13,131 bases of DNA from Bacillota bacterium. Its GTDB lineage: Bacteria; Bacillota; Clostridia; Lachnospirales; Lachnospiraceae. The DNA lies in the NCBI GenBank assembly GCA_023413555.1, contig JAEZPG010000032.1, positions 1-13,131 of the forward strand, written 5' to 3'. The first letter of the stretch is position 1, and each line of letters starts with the position of its first letter. Below the pieces are notes generated by a model. It was not told where the DNA came from and ran no database searches. It saw nothing but the letters and a program-made list of their open reading frames with translations. Of this stretch, positions 1-8,067 are shown in pieces. The translations under genes were made by a program, and so were the position numbers.

Positions 1-1
1 T

Positions 2-133
2 ACAAGCTATCAAGCAAGTAAACTGAAAAAGAAAACCACGTATTATGTTCGTATCAGAACCTATAAGATCGTGAACAAAGTAAAATACTATTCCGGATGG
101 AGTAAGGTTACATATGTAAAAATTAAAAAATAA
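2..133 (+). CDS. C-terminal end of a fibronectin-III-like surface protein (5' partial)
   Basis: An open frame enters from the left edge and ends at TAA 131-133, giving the last 43 residues of a protein. The tail contains the pattern TYYVRIRTYK, then YYSGWSKV, then a Lys-rich end. That is typical of the last beta strands of fibronectin type III-like domains at the C-termini of secreted clostridial and Lachnospiraceae surface proteins. Nothing of the N-terminal part is visible, so enzymatic or adhesive function cannot be told. It is separated from the next gene by a hairpin and a promoter, so it is probably not part of the adaptor-permease operon. The frame is clear; the domain assignment is moderately sure because the piece is so short. 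Confidence 0.65.
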   Translation, partial: TSYQASKLKKKTTYYVRIRTYKIVNKVKYYSGWSKVTYVKIKK

Positions 134-144
134 ATCGTGATATA

Positions 145-190
145 GAAAGTGGTAGTCGCAATAAATTATTGAGTTGCGCTGCCACTTTTC
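145..190 (+). terminator. Hairpin terminator after the surface protein gene
   Basis: Bases 145-161 pair with 174-190 in an imperfect stem (GAAAGTGGTAG... against ...CTGCCACTTTTC) with one bulge and a G-U pair; the loop is about 12 bases. It starts 12 bases after the stop codon. The T stretch (TTTTC) lies inside the 3' arm rather than after it, so termination efficiency is uncertain. Confidence 0.6.
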
Positions 191-311
191 TACATATTGT
201 AAGAAAAAAGTAAAGTGTCTAAAATAAATTCATATCAAATTTTATTATAGTTTATAATCACCATAAAAGCCCAATAGATGTAAATAAAATGTATAATATC
301 CCGAGGGTCTA

Positions 312-340
312 TTTACATATAATTTTCTGATTTATATAAT
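312..340 (+). promoter_or_regulatory. Sigma-A-type promoter for the adaptor-permease operon
   Basis: TTTACA at 312-317 and TATAAT at 335-340 are separated by exactly 17 bases: a 5/6 -35 box and a perfect -10 box. The predicted start near 347 gives a leader of about 80 bases before the ATG at 428. A weaker alternative is TTGATA 360-365 with TTTATA 383-388, also 17 bases apart. No operator-like inverted repeat is evident. Confidence 0.7.
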
Positions 341-427
341 ATGAATAGAAATTCTGTTATTGATAAGAGACAATAGAAGATATTTATAAGAAATGAAGTA
401 AAAATATAACGGAAGGGAGAAAAGAAA

Positions 428-1513
428 ATGATAAAAAGTAGTATTCAGCGAAAAGCAATGTGCTCGGTACTGGTGGTACTGTTATTATTTAATTTGTCAA
501 GTTGTATGCTATTTCCTAAAGAGGAAGAAGAGAGAAAGGTATCATTTATTAAAGCAGATAAGCTTGAACAATATGCATTTATATCGCCTAAACGTATAGA
601 TATGGAAAAGTACGTAGATATTCCCTGTAGTTATAGGCAAAGGAAAGAGGAAAGTTTAAAGTTTACAGTAGATGGTCAACTTGTGGAGCATGTCTATTGT
701 TCAGCTGGTGACACAGTAAAAAAAGGTACCCTACTTGCTACTCTACGAACTGTGGATCTTGAGCAGGAGATAATGTTGTTGGAGAATGCCATTGGATTAA
801 TGCAGAGACAAATTGAACAGATAAAGCTAAAAGCTTCTTATGATAAAAAATATGTAGAACTAGAATATGAAAATAAACATATAGCAAAGGAAGAGAAAGA
901 ACAAAGAATCTTGATGATAGAAGATAGTTTAAAGGATGAATTAGCTTCCAAAGAGGATGAAAAATACATACAAACACTTAGATTAAAAGAAAAGAAGGAG
1001 AAATTGGCTGGAAGTAGAATATATGCACCAATGGATGGTGTAATAGGCGAAATAGATAGCGAGTTGGAGAATAGTTATTCAATAGAGGGTGTGGAAGTAA
1101 TAACAATCATTAACGTAGAAGATTGTGCATTTGAAATTATTGTTTCAGATGACACGGCTTATTTGCAGGAAGGGCAGACGTACTTAGTTGACTGTGAAGG
1201 CAGTTCTTATGAAGGAACGTTATTGCATACTAAAAAAAAGGACTCCAAATTCATTTACCTTCAATTGAAGGAGTCTTCATTGAATCCAGAAGTAGGCCAA
1301 AGAGGAAGTATCCGCTTTCTGGCTGATAGTAGGAAGAATACTTTAGTATTGCCGACTAGTGCCATTCATGAAGGTAAAGACTATCATTTTGTTTATGTTT
1401 TGAGTGAGAATAAGGTAAAGAAGATTCACAAAGTGGAAGTAGGGCTTAAAACCCTCGAATATACTGAAATATTAGGTGGTTTAAAGGAAGAGGATAGGGT
1501 AATTAATGAATAG
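428..1513 (+). CDS. HlyD/MacA-like efflux adaptor lipoprotein, first of three
   Basis: This is a 361-residue periplasmic-adaptor-type lipoprotein. A signal peptide ends in a lipobox (LSSC, Cys26), so the protein should be lipid-anchored outside the cytoplasmic membrane. The adaptor order is visible: first lipoyl half-motif around 80-106 (GDTVKKG), an alpha-helical hairpin at about 110-195 rich in Glu and Lys, second lipoyl half at about 196-225 (APMDGVIGEID), a beta-barrel, and a C-terminal membrane-proximal domain (LPTSAI near 309; GLKEEDRV near the end). AAGGGAG at 413-419 sits 8 bases before the ATG. In Gram-positives such adaptors usually pair with MacB/FtsX-type ABC permeases, and one lies three genes downstream. 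The fold is secure; substrate is unknown. Confidence 0.88.
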   Translation: MIKSSIQRKAMCSVLVVLLLFNLSSCMLFPKEEEERKVSFIKADKLEQYAFISPKRIDMEKYVDIPCSYRQRKEESLKFTVDGQLVEHVYCSAGDTVKKGTLLATLRTVDLEQEIMLLENAIGLMQRQIEQIKLKASYDKKYVELEYENKHIAKEEKEQRILMIEDSLKDELASKEDEKYIQTLRLKEKKEKLAGSRIYAPMDGVIGEIDSELENSYSIEGVEVITIINVEDCAFEIIVSDDTAYLQEGQTYLVDCEGSSYEGTLLHTKKKDSKFIYLQLKESSLNPEVGQRGSIRFLADSRKNTLVLPTSAIHEGKDYHFVYVLSENKVKKIHKVEVGLKTLEYTEILGGLKEEDRVINE

Positions 1514-1516
1514 TAT

Positions 1517-1522
1517 GGAGGG
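1517..1522 (+). promoter_or_regulatory. Ribosome binding site deciding the start of the second adaptor
   Basis: GGAGGG lies 7 bases before ATG 1530. This favours 1530 over an in-frame ATG at 1506, which overlaps the end of the first adaptor and would put eight extra residues ahead of the signal peptide. Confidence 0.75.
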
Positions 1523-1529
1523 TATCTAC

Positions 1530-2657
1530 ATGTACAAAAAAGTGTCAAAATTGACAATCTTTCTGTTATCTGCCTCTTTGTTACTATCCGGATGTAAAGG
1601 AAAAAATCAGGAGGCTAAGCAACCTGAACTCTTGCATCCGGTGAATGAAAGCGATAATTCAGAGAAGGTAACATATCGAGAAATTTATAGTATGCAATCC
1701 TATAAAGCAAAAGTGGTTCCTTATACGGAGAACTTAGCTTTTAGTAATGAAGGCACGTTTGATAAATTCCATGTGATTATTGGCGATAAAGTGAAAAAGG
1801 GGCAGGAACTTGCTTGCCAAAATAGTAAACAAATCGAAGACGAATTAGAACAACTACAAACTAATTATGAAGAGACCAGAATAAGTTTAGAAAATGAGAG
1901 AGAAAAGAATGCGCTTGCTCTTAAACTTATAGATGCCAAACTGAAAATAGAGGAAGATACTCTAAAAAATGCTAAAGCAGGTGCAAAAGATGAGATTACA
2001 TATACAATAGATAAATTGAAGTTAGACAAACAAAATATTCAGGACAATGCAAAGATGAGTTATATTGAACATAAGGATACTTTATCAGAATGTAATACAA
2101 AGATGGATATTCTGAAAGATAAACTAGACTCTAGTAGTATTGTAGCTCCTTTCGATGGTATTGTGAAATCCGTAAGTAATATTGAGAAAGGAAGCATGGT
2201 AAGTAGTTTAGACCCAATGATACAGATTGTAGATACAACAAAGTCCTATATAATGAGTAGAACAGAAAAGGTTTATACGATTAAAAAAGCCGATCGGTAT
2301 TATGCTTTCTTTGGTGGGAAAAAATACAAACTGAAATATGAAGATAACAAAACAGTTGGAGCTTCTAATAATTCTGGGATGAATCAGTATGGAGATTGTA
2401 AATTTACTTTAAAAAATAAAGATGATAAGCTTGATTTTGGTGAATGTGGCATACTAAGCCTATTGTTTAACTATAAGGATAAGGCCTTGTCAATAACGAA
2501 TAAATCACTTTATTTAGAAGGAGCTGGAAAATACTATGTTCATCGAATTAGAGATGGGAAAAAGGAGAAGATATACGTAGAGATTGGGAAACAAACTGAT
2601 ATATACACTGAAATTACAAAAGGGTTGGAGGAAGGAGATGTAGTTTTTAATGAATAA
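1530..2657 (+). CDS. HlyD/MacA-like efflux adaptor lipoprotein, second of three
   Basis: From ATG 1530 this is a 375-residue protein with a compact signal peptide and lipobox LSGC (Cys22), so it is a second lipid-anchored adaptor. The first lipoyl half-motif (GDKVKKGQ) is at about residues 84-93. A long charged helical hairpin spans about 97-195, and the second lipoyl half (APFDGIVKSV) lies at about 206-215. The C-terminal domain ends in GLEEGDVVFNE, closely matching the end of the first adaptor (GLKEEDRVINE). The beta-barrel region (about 230-320) is Lys-rich and clearly diverged from its neighbour. The start lies 16 bases after the preceding stop, and the 3' end overlaps the next gene by 8 bases, so co-translation is likely. 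An alternative in-frame start at 1506 is less well supported. Confidence 0.87.
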   Translation: MYKKVSKLTIFLLSASLLLSGCKGKNQEAKQPELLHPVNESDNSEKVTYREIYSMQSYKAKVVPYTENLAFSNEGTFDKFHVIIGDKVKKGQELACQNSKQIEDELEQLQTNYEETRISLENEREKNALALKLIDAKLKIEEDTLKNAKAGAKDEITYTIDKLKLDKQNIQDNAKMSYIEHKDTLSECNTKMDILKDKLDSSSIVAPFDGIVKSVSNIEKGSMVSSLDPMIQIVDTTKSYIMSRTEKVYTIKKADRYYAFFGGKKYKLKYEDNKTVGASNNSGMNQYGDCKFTLKNKDDKLDFGECGILSLLFNYKDKALSITNKSLYLEGAGKYYVHRIRDGKKEKIYVEIGKQTDIYTEITKGLEEGDVVFNE

Positions 2658-3933
2658 GTGTAGACGGATATGTGCTATTTTTATAGTTGTTCTCCTAATT
2701 ATTAGCTCAACATATGGAATCTCTTCTAGTGCCTTGGCAATGAGTGACAACGAATTGGTACAAGATACAGATACTCCAGCAGCAGAGAATGATAATGATG
2801 CTACTTCTGAGACAAGTAAAGAGGATGGAGTTGATTTGTATTTTGATGCTTTAAAAAAGGATGGTAAGAAAGATAGTATAGTAGAAATTAAAAAGGGTAC
2901 TGTGATAGATCAAGATGAACATAGTGCCAATTATTATTTTCCTATATACAATAATGTTACTATTCCTGAGGAGTATGGTACTGTGAAGTTAGAAGAAATA
3001 CTGGTTAAATTAGGTGACAAGGTTAAGAAGGGAATGCCGATTGCACGGATAACTGTTGAATATGACAAGATTAACTTAGAGGAACAAAACAGGACATTAA
3101 GGAGACTAGAGGAGTCATATCATCGTTTTGTTACTAAACAATTAAAAATCTTACAGGATCAAAAGAAAGCATTGAACAAACTTGTAAATAAACAAGCTAA
3201 GAAAATAGCAAACCTAGAATATGAGTGTGCTCAATTGGACTATAATATTGCTAAGAATAATCAGGAAAGACAAATTCATTATGTAAAAAAACAAATACGT
3301 AAGAGTGAGACTATCAAGAATACAACTGAATTGCTTGCACCAACAGATGGCTATATAGATAATGTGGCTAGTGTTGAACCTGGTAATAAGATAGATAATA
3401 TGACATCTCTTGTAAAGATTGCAGATCCTTCTGTAGTTTACTTTAATGTAGAGGATGATGACTTCAGTTACGAATATAACATGAAAGTTACATTGACAAT
3501 GATACCTGACAATGAAACAGGTAAAAGTGAGAATAAACGTACTATCAAAGGGAAGGTAATATGTTCCAACAACACTATTGAATCAGATGGAAAATCTGCT
3601 ATTTGCTACATAAAGCCTGATGAGGTGGTTACGTTAGATGACGTGTTGAATATGAAAATTCGGGCAACGATAGACGTATGTGTTATGAACGATGTATTGG
3701 TTGTTCCGGTAGATGTAGTCGTATTAGATGATAAAGAAGTAGACGATTATGAAGACTATGATGAAGACATGTCTAATGCTAAAGAGACGATTCTTAATAC
3801 CTTTCCAAGGGTCTATGAATTAGTGGGTGATAACATTGTGGAGAGGACATTTATACCAGGCATAAAGAATAGTAATTTGTGTCAGATTTTAAGTGAATTA
3901 GAGGAAGGATCAAAGATTGTAAAAATACAATAG
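2650..3933 (+). CDS. HlyD-like efflux adaptor with type-I signal peptide and acidic linkers, third of three
   Basis: This is a 427-residue adaptor. Unlike the two before it, it has no lipobox Cys. The hydrophobic N-terminus ends in ALA at 28-30, suggesting signal peptidase I cleavage or retention as an anchor. An acidic Ser/Thr/Asp/Glu linker covers about 31-62. The first lipoyl half (LGDKVKKGMPIA) is at 121-132, the coiled-coil hairpin at about 138-225, and the second lipoyl half (LAPTDGYIDNV) at 229-239. An acidic Asp/Glu/Tyr-rich insertion at about 360-373 follows the VVPVDVVV strand. The C-terminal domain ends in LEEGSKIVKIQ. The ATG overlaps the previous gene by 8 bases; AAGGAG at 2632-2637 is 12 bases upstream, a longish spacing. 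The permease gene follows after 23 bases. Confidence 0.85.
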   Translation: MNKCRRICAIFIVVLLIISSTYGISSSALAMSDNELVQDTDTPAAENDNDATSETSKEDGVDLYFDALKKDGKKDSIVEIKKGTVIDQDEHSANYYFPIYNNVTIPEEYGTVKLEEILVKLGDKVKKGMPIARITVEYDKINLEEQNRTLRRLEESYHRFVTKQLKILQDQKKALNKLVNKQAKKIANLEYECAQLDYNIAKNNQERQIHYVKKQIRKSETIKNTTELLAPTDGYIDNVASVEPGNKIDNMTSLVKIADPSVVYFNVEDDDFSYEYNMKVTLTMIPDNETGKSENKRTIKGKVICSNNTIESDGKSAICYIKPDEVVTLDDVLNMKIRATIDVCVMNDVLVVPVDVVVLDDKEVDDYEDYDEDMSNAKETILNTFPRVYELVGDNIVERTFIPGIKNSNLCQILSELEEGSKIVKIQ

Positions 3934-3956
3934 TGATGTAGAAAGGTAGGATTCAT

Positions 3957-6785
3957 ATGCTACGACTAATGCTTCAAAAATTGAATCATAAGAAATGGTT
4001 AGTCATCTGTCTGCTGATTGGAAATATACTTCTTATCGCCATTGCAGCTAGCTATCCAATGTATAGAGAAGCTTCCCTACAAAAGATGCTGATAAAAGAA
4101 TTTGACAATTATAGAGAAGATAATAGTGTATACCCTGCCAGTATCATCATGGGACATGTACTGAAAGATAAGAAGGTAAATAATTTTTGGAAAACGGAAG
4201 AGATTAGCAACAATATATGTGATGATTTTGGCTTGGTTATGAAAAACATCGTGAAAGAATATAGATTTAATAATATTGTGATTAATACTAAAATGATACG
4301 GGATGGGGATGATAAAGACAAGTGTATTAATTTGTCCTCCGTATCAGATTTTAAGAAGCACAGTACCATTTTATCAGGTACGGAGTTTTCTGATACAGTA
4401 GGGGAGGATGGTTATATTGATGCGGTAGTAAGTCAGGCTTCTTTTAGATGGTTAAAGCTGTTGGTGGGAGATGAGTTCACCTGCTCTAAGATAAAGCTAA
4501 GGAACGGTAATGATTTAAAACTGCGTGTCGTGGGCATCTTTACCACCTCAGACAAAAATGATACATACTGGAACACTGCTCCATCTGAAGTGACAAATGG
4601 TTTTTTTATTAGTCAGGATATCATTAAATCTGAATTCTTAGATAACAAGAACTATGATAATATGGTAACAGGGCAGTGGATGGTTAATTTTGATTATACG
4701 AAGTTGGGTCCAAAACAGGTGGATTCCTTAATTGCTAAAACTAAATCTATGATGATAGAAAGCCCTAAATTACATAGTACCTTCACAGAACCTACTTACA
4801 TGAAAGTAATAGAAAACTATAAATCTAAGATAAACAGAACACAGTCCACGCTACAAATCTTAATTGTACCAGTGTTTGTATTGCTGTGTGCCTTTATTAT
4901 AATGATCTCAAGTCAGATGTTAAATATGGAAGGAAATGAAATATCTCTTTTGAAGAGTCGAGGAGCCAGTAAGAAACAGATTCTCCAATTATATTTACTA
5001 CAATCTATCTGCATTTCAGTGGTAAGTCTTGTGCTTGGGTTACCGTTAGCAGCATTTCTCTGTAGAATATTAGGCTCAGCCAATGCTTTCCTGGAGTTTA
5101 TTCAAAGAACATCACTTAAGGTAGAATATAGTAAAAGTGTACTACTCTATAGTCTGGGTGCTGTGGGCATCTCTATCCTGATTACGATTTTACCTGTGTT
5201 AAAGAGTAGTACCATAAGTATTGTGAATCTTAAACAGAAAAAAGCAAGAAGTCAAAAAAGTTTATGGCAGAAATTATTCTTGGACGTTGTGATACTGGTG
5301 GTATCCTTATATGGCTTCTATAGTTTTCGCCGACAAAAAACGGATTTGTTATATCGGGTTGTCACTGGACAAAGTATTGATCCATTGTTGTTTTTAAGTT
5401 CGTCTATATTTATTTTAGGGGCAGGTCTCTTTACCCTTCGTTTACAACCTCTTCTTGTAAAATTAATATATAGAATAGGCCGAAAAAAATGGAAACCAGC
5501 CAACTATTCCTCTTTTTTACAGATTATTCGAACGGGAAATAAACAACATTTTATTATGGTTTTTATGATTTTAACGATTGCCTTAGGTATCTTTAATGCG
5601 ACTATAGCTAGAACGATTGTATTGAATGCGGAAAAGAATACGGAGTATTCTACTGGGTCAGACTTAGTAGTTCAGGAGTCTTGGAGCAACAATACGGGTG
5701 AAATGTTAAGAAATCCAGAAGCGGTGTTTTTATGGGAAGAACCGGGATACAACCGATACGCCCAGTTAGACCAAGTAGCTGCATCAGCAAAGGTTTATCG
5801 AAATTCCAAAGTAAGAGTAACTTCTTCTCGTGATATGATAACAGAGTTGATGGGTATTAATACCATGGATTTTGGAAAAACAGCATATCTTCCAAAGGGA
5901 TTAAATAAATATATGTTTAATGAGTATCTTAATGTGTTGTCTACTAACTCTAATGCAGTATTGTTATCTTCGAATTATAAGATAAAGAAGGGGTATAAGG
6001 TGGGGGATACAATAGAGCTAGCGAATGCAGAGGATACAATCGAGTATAATATTCAGAATGATAAACCGGTAAGTGCCGTTGTATATGGCTTTGTGGATTA
6101 TTGGCCTGGTTACAAACCGACTGATATCAAGATATATGACAATGGAACTTGTGATACGGTGGATAATTATATGGTGATAGCACATTTGTCCAATGTGCAG
6201 AAGAAGTGGAAAATAGAGCCATATCAGGTTTGGATGAAATTAAAGAATGATAATACGAACTTCTTTTATGATATGGTTAGTGAACAGAATATCGAATTAG
6301 ATATGCTTATTGACCGGAAACAGACAGTACTTAGTGTCAGAAAAGACTCTCTCTTTCAAGGCACTAATGGTATTCTGACCTTGAGTTTCATCGTAATATT
6401 AATTTTATGCTGTATTGGTTATCTAATCTACTGGATTCTATCTATACGAAGTAGAGAGTTGTTATTCGGTGTATTTAGGGCTATGGGGATGTCCAAAAGA
6501 GAAATTATTCATATGTTAATTAATGAACAGCTCTTTACCGGTGCTTTAGCTATGGTTTTAGGTGCAGGCATTGGTGTTCTTGCTTCCCGTTTATATGTTC
6601 CTATGATTCAGGTTGCTTATACCGGTGAAAATCAGGCTCTTCCTTTGAAGCTAATGACTGAAATTAGTGATATTGTTCGTTTATTTGTCATAATTGCGTT
6701 GGTATTTATAGTTTGTATAAGCGTACTGATTGGTCTTGTCAACAAATTAAGGATTGCACAGGCCTTGAAACTGGGAGAAGAGTAA
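3957..6785 (+). CDS. FtsX/MacB-family ABC transporter permease with two large ectodomains
   Basis: This 942-residue membrane protein appears to have ten membrane segments: about 14-33, 300-320, 347-370, 394-415, 440-457, 477-496, 531-551, 806-828, 859-877 and 905-927. Two large outside domains lie between segments 1-2 (about 34-298) and 7-8 (about 555-803). Two FtsX-type repeats are recognisable by their cytoplasmic coupling motifs, LLKSRGASKKQI (331-342) and FRAMGMSKREI (about 839-849). The C-terminus ends in ALKLGEE, as often seen in this family. The 4+2+4 plan resembles YbbP-type permeases. Such proteins need a separate ATPase and often act by mechanotransmission on envelope substrates. 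None is encoded in this window. The upstream GAAAGGTAGG (3941-3950) is a modest ribosome site. The substrate cannot be told. Confidence 0.88.
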   Translation: MLRLMLQKLNHKKWLVICLLIGNILLIAIAASYPMYREASLQKMLIKEFDNYREDNSVYPASIIMGHVLKDKKVNNFWKTEEISNNICDDFGLVMKNIVKEYRFNNIVINTKMIRDGDDKDKCINLSSVSDFKKHSTILSGTEFSDTVGEDGYIDAVVSQASFRWLKLLVGDEFTCSKIKLRNGNDLKLRVVGIFTTSDKNDTYWNTAPSEVTNGFFISQDIIKSEFLDNKNYDNMVTGQWMVNFDYTKLGPKQVDSLIAKTKSMMIESPKLHSTFTEPTYMKVIENYKSKINRTQSTLQILIVPVFVLLCAFIIMISSQMLNMEGNEISLLKSRGASKKQILQLYLLQSICISVVSLVLGLPLAAFLCRILGSANAFLEFIQRTSLKVEYSKSVLLYSLGAVGISILITILPVLKSSTISIVNLKQKKARSQKSLWQKLFLDVVILVVSLYGFYSFRRQKTDLLYRVVTGQSIDPLLFLSSSIFILGAGLFTLRLQPLLVKLIYRIGRKKWKPANYSSFLQIIRTGNKQHFIMVFMILTIALGIFNATIARTIVLNAEKNTEYSTGSDLVVQESWSNNTGEMLRNPEAVFLWEEPGYNRYAQLDQVAASAKVYRNSKVRVTSSRDMITELMGINTMDFGKTAYLPKGLNKYMFNEYLNVLSTNSNAVLLSSNYKIKKGYKVGDTIELANAEDTIEYNIQNDKPVSAVVYGFVDYWPGYKPTDIKIYDNGTCDTVDNYMVIAHLSNVQKKWKIEPYQVWMKLKNDNTNFFYDMVSEQNIELDMLIDRKQTVLSVRKDSLFQGTNGILTLSFIVILILCCIGYLIYWILSIRSRELLFGVFRAMGMSKREIIHMLINEQLFTGALAMVLGAGIGVLASRLYVPMIQVAYTGENQALPLKLMTEISDIVRLFVIIALVFIVCISVLIGLVNKLRIAQALKLGEE

Positions 6786-6871
6786 TAGTCGGAAGAAACT
6801 CAGAAGGAGTACGTTATCTCTAATAAGGCTAGTGGAGATCAGACACCGAGAGAGAATCTTGAGCAAATAGA

Positions 6872-6915
6872 GGTTGTCTCATAGCTGATTTAATAGCTGT
6901 GAGACAACCCCTTTA
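6872..6915. terminator. Shared hairpin terminator between permease and glycosyltransferase genes
   Basis: GGTTGTCTCATAGCT (6872-6886) pairs with AGCTGTGAGACAACC (6895-6909): 15 base pairs with one G-U pair and an 8-base loop. It is followed by CCTTTATAATTTTA, a weak U stretch. The hairpin lies between two convergent genes and could act on both transcripts. The bases from 6786 to 6871 hold no open frame or other signal that I can support. Confidence 0.75.
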
Positions 6916-6941
6916 TAATTTTATAAGAATCGTCAAAGTTC

Positions 6942-7694
6942 CTATGCTTTTAGATATTTCAGTCCTGCACTTACTAATTGAGAGGTCATATAGAAGAAAG
7001 ATTTAACTGGGTTAGTGCCCAAGTAACGATGTACCCGGTAGGTCATGCGGGCAGATTTTAACTTATTACGACATTTGCCATTTAAACTGAGGCGGTATTT
7101 TAATAGAGGCTCATTGATACCATAAGCAATCTTATATTTACGAAGGACCTTTAACCATAACAGATAGTCCTCGTGGCTATCATCATGCTCCATATAGAAT
7201 TCTCTGGCTACATTGGTCTCCATAAGAACAGAGCTACAGTTGATAATGTTGTGCTTTACAAGCTCTTCGTAGCTGATTTCCTCGTGAACAGGAATTACAT
7301 TTCCAGTTGGTTTTCCGGCATCATCAAATAATTCTCTACCGGTATAGGTCAGCACGCACTGCTTCTCCTCAATCAGCTCCACTTGACGTTTCAGCTTATC
7401 AGCTGTCCACCAGTCATCAGTATCTAAAAAGGCAATATATTTTCCCTTGGCAATAGCAATTCCTTTATTACGAGTAGCGCTAACACCTAAGTTCTGCTCA
7501 TTATCTAAAATAGTAATATTGTCATATTGTTTGTAGTGAGCCAGTACTTCTAAGGTATTGTCTTTGGAACCATCATTTATAATAATTAACTCTAGGTCAA
7601 TGTCATTCTGACACAATACGGAATCAATGGCTCTATTAATATATTGGGCTGCGTTATAAGCGGGCATTACAACAGACACAAGTGGTGTATTCAT
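6942..7694 (-). CDS. Family 2 glycosyltransferase, TuaG-like length
   Basis: This 250-residue cytoplasmic GT-A enzyme should transfer a sugar from a nucleotide-sugar onto a growing surface glycan. The N-terminal nucleotide-binding core is clear: SVVMPAYNAA (7-16), INDGSKDNT (39-47), LGVSATRNKG (69-78). The metal-binding DxD-type motif is FLDTDDWW (89-96). HEDYLLW (174-180) contains the acidic residue expected to act as base. The C-terminal 40 residues are basic and hydrophobic, possibly touching the membrane. Length and motif order match TuaG-type enzymes, but donor and acceptor cannot be inferred. AGGAGG (plus-strand 7701-7706) lies 6 bases before the start. The gene faces away from a polyprenyl-phosphate sugar transferase gene, consistent with a role in polysaccharide assembly. 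Confidence 0.92.
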   Translation of the reverse strand: MNTPLVSVVMPAYNAAQYINRAIDSVLCQNDIDLELIIINDGSKDNTLEVLAHYKQYDNITILDNEQNLGVSATRNKGIAIAKGKYIAFLDTDDWWTADKLKRQVELIEEKQCVLTYTGRELFDDAGKPTGNVIPVHEEISYEELVKHNIINCSSVLMETNVAREFYMEHDDSHEDYLLWLKVLRKYKIAYGINEPLLKYRLSLNGKCRNKLKSARMTYRVHRYLGTNPVKSFFYMTSQLVSAGLKYLKA

Positions 7695-7741
7695 ACTTTA
7701 CCTCCTGAATCATTCATGTACTAAAATGGTTATAATATCTC

Positions 7742-7771
7742 ATAAAAGACAGTGATCTAATTAATTGTTAA
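7742..7771 (-). promoter_or_regulatory. Candidate promoter of the glycosyltransferase gene
   Basis: On the minus strand, TTAACA (plus 7766-7771) and TTTTAT (plus 7742-7747) are 18 bases apart. The -35 box matches 5/6 and the -10 box only 4/6. An overlapping alternative, TTAGAT with TATTAT, is about equally weak. Tentative. Confidence 0.3.
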
Positions 7772-7988
7772 AATTTACATACAAAATTCATGTATAAAAA
7801 TCATATATCGTATATGCATCATATCATAAATAAAATATAGTGTAAATGGAAATAATAATAAATTAAAAAGGCTTAAGTACAAATCTTAATAAATAAAGAA
7901 AATATATCGTAAAAAATAAGAGAAAATACACACATTGAACAAAATTAGTAGTGTATAATAGGAAAGAAGCATTTTCTATAACATATAC

Positions 7989-8017
7989 TTGCATATGTAT
8001 ATGATTCTTGGTATTAT
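7989..8017 (+). promoter_or_regulatory. Candidate promoter of the sugar-phosphate transferase gene
   Basis: TTGCAT (7989-7994) and TATTAT (8012-8017) are 17 bases apart, giving a leader of about 45 bases. The -35 box is weak. The perfect TATAAT at 7954-7959 is the competing choice. Confidence 0.3.
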
Positions 8018-8067
8018 TGCTAGAGTGATTTGAGGAACTTTATGTAAGAATTGTAAAGTAGGGAAGA

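Larger units (their letters stand above)
7695..8067. other. Divergent intergenic region between two glycan genes
   Basis: This 373-base, very AT-rich stretch has no supportable gene. It must hold the promoters of both flanking genes. It contains a small inverted repeat (CATATAC 7982-7988 with GTATATG 7997-8003) and several ATATCGTATATG-like palindromic patches around 7800-7820. In sequence this AT-rich, such repeats carry little weight. A TATAAT at 7954-7959 lacks a convincing -35 partner. Confidence 0.6.

Noticed and set aside
738..977. Minus-strand open frame opposite the first adaptor
   Set aside because: It lies antisense in a Lys/Glu-rich coiled-coil region, which yields open opposite frames by composition; it has no domain and no reason to be real beside an intact gene.
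1506..1529. Upstream ATG start for the second adaptor
   Set aside because: It would add eight residues before a normal lipoprotein signal peptide, while GGAGGG is ideally placed for ATG 1530. Kept only as an alternative.
4109..4369. Minus-strand open frame opposite the permease ectodomain
   Set aside because: It is fully covered by the well-supported permease gene and its Leu/Ser-rich product resembles no family.
7800..8003. AT-rich palindromes in the divergent region as operators
   Set aside because: ATAT/CATATG-type palindromes are frequent at this base composition, and no longer or repeated site stands out.
8001..8033. Ten-codon open frame as a leader peptide upstream of the sugar transferase
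   Set aside because: It has no ribosome site, no regulatory codon run, and no attenuator hairpin after it.
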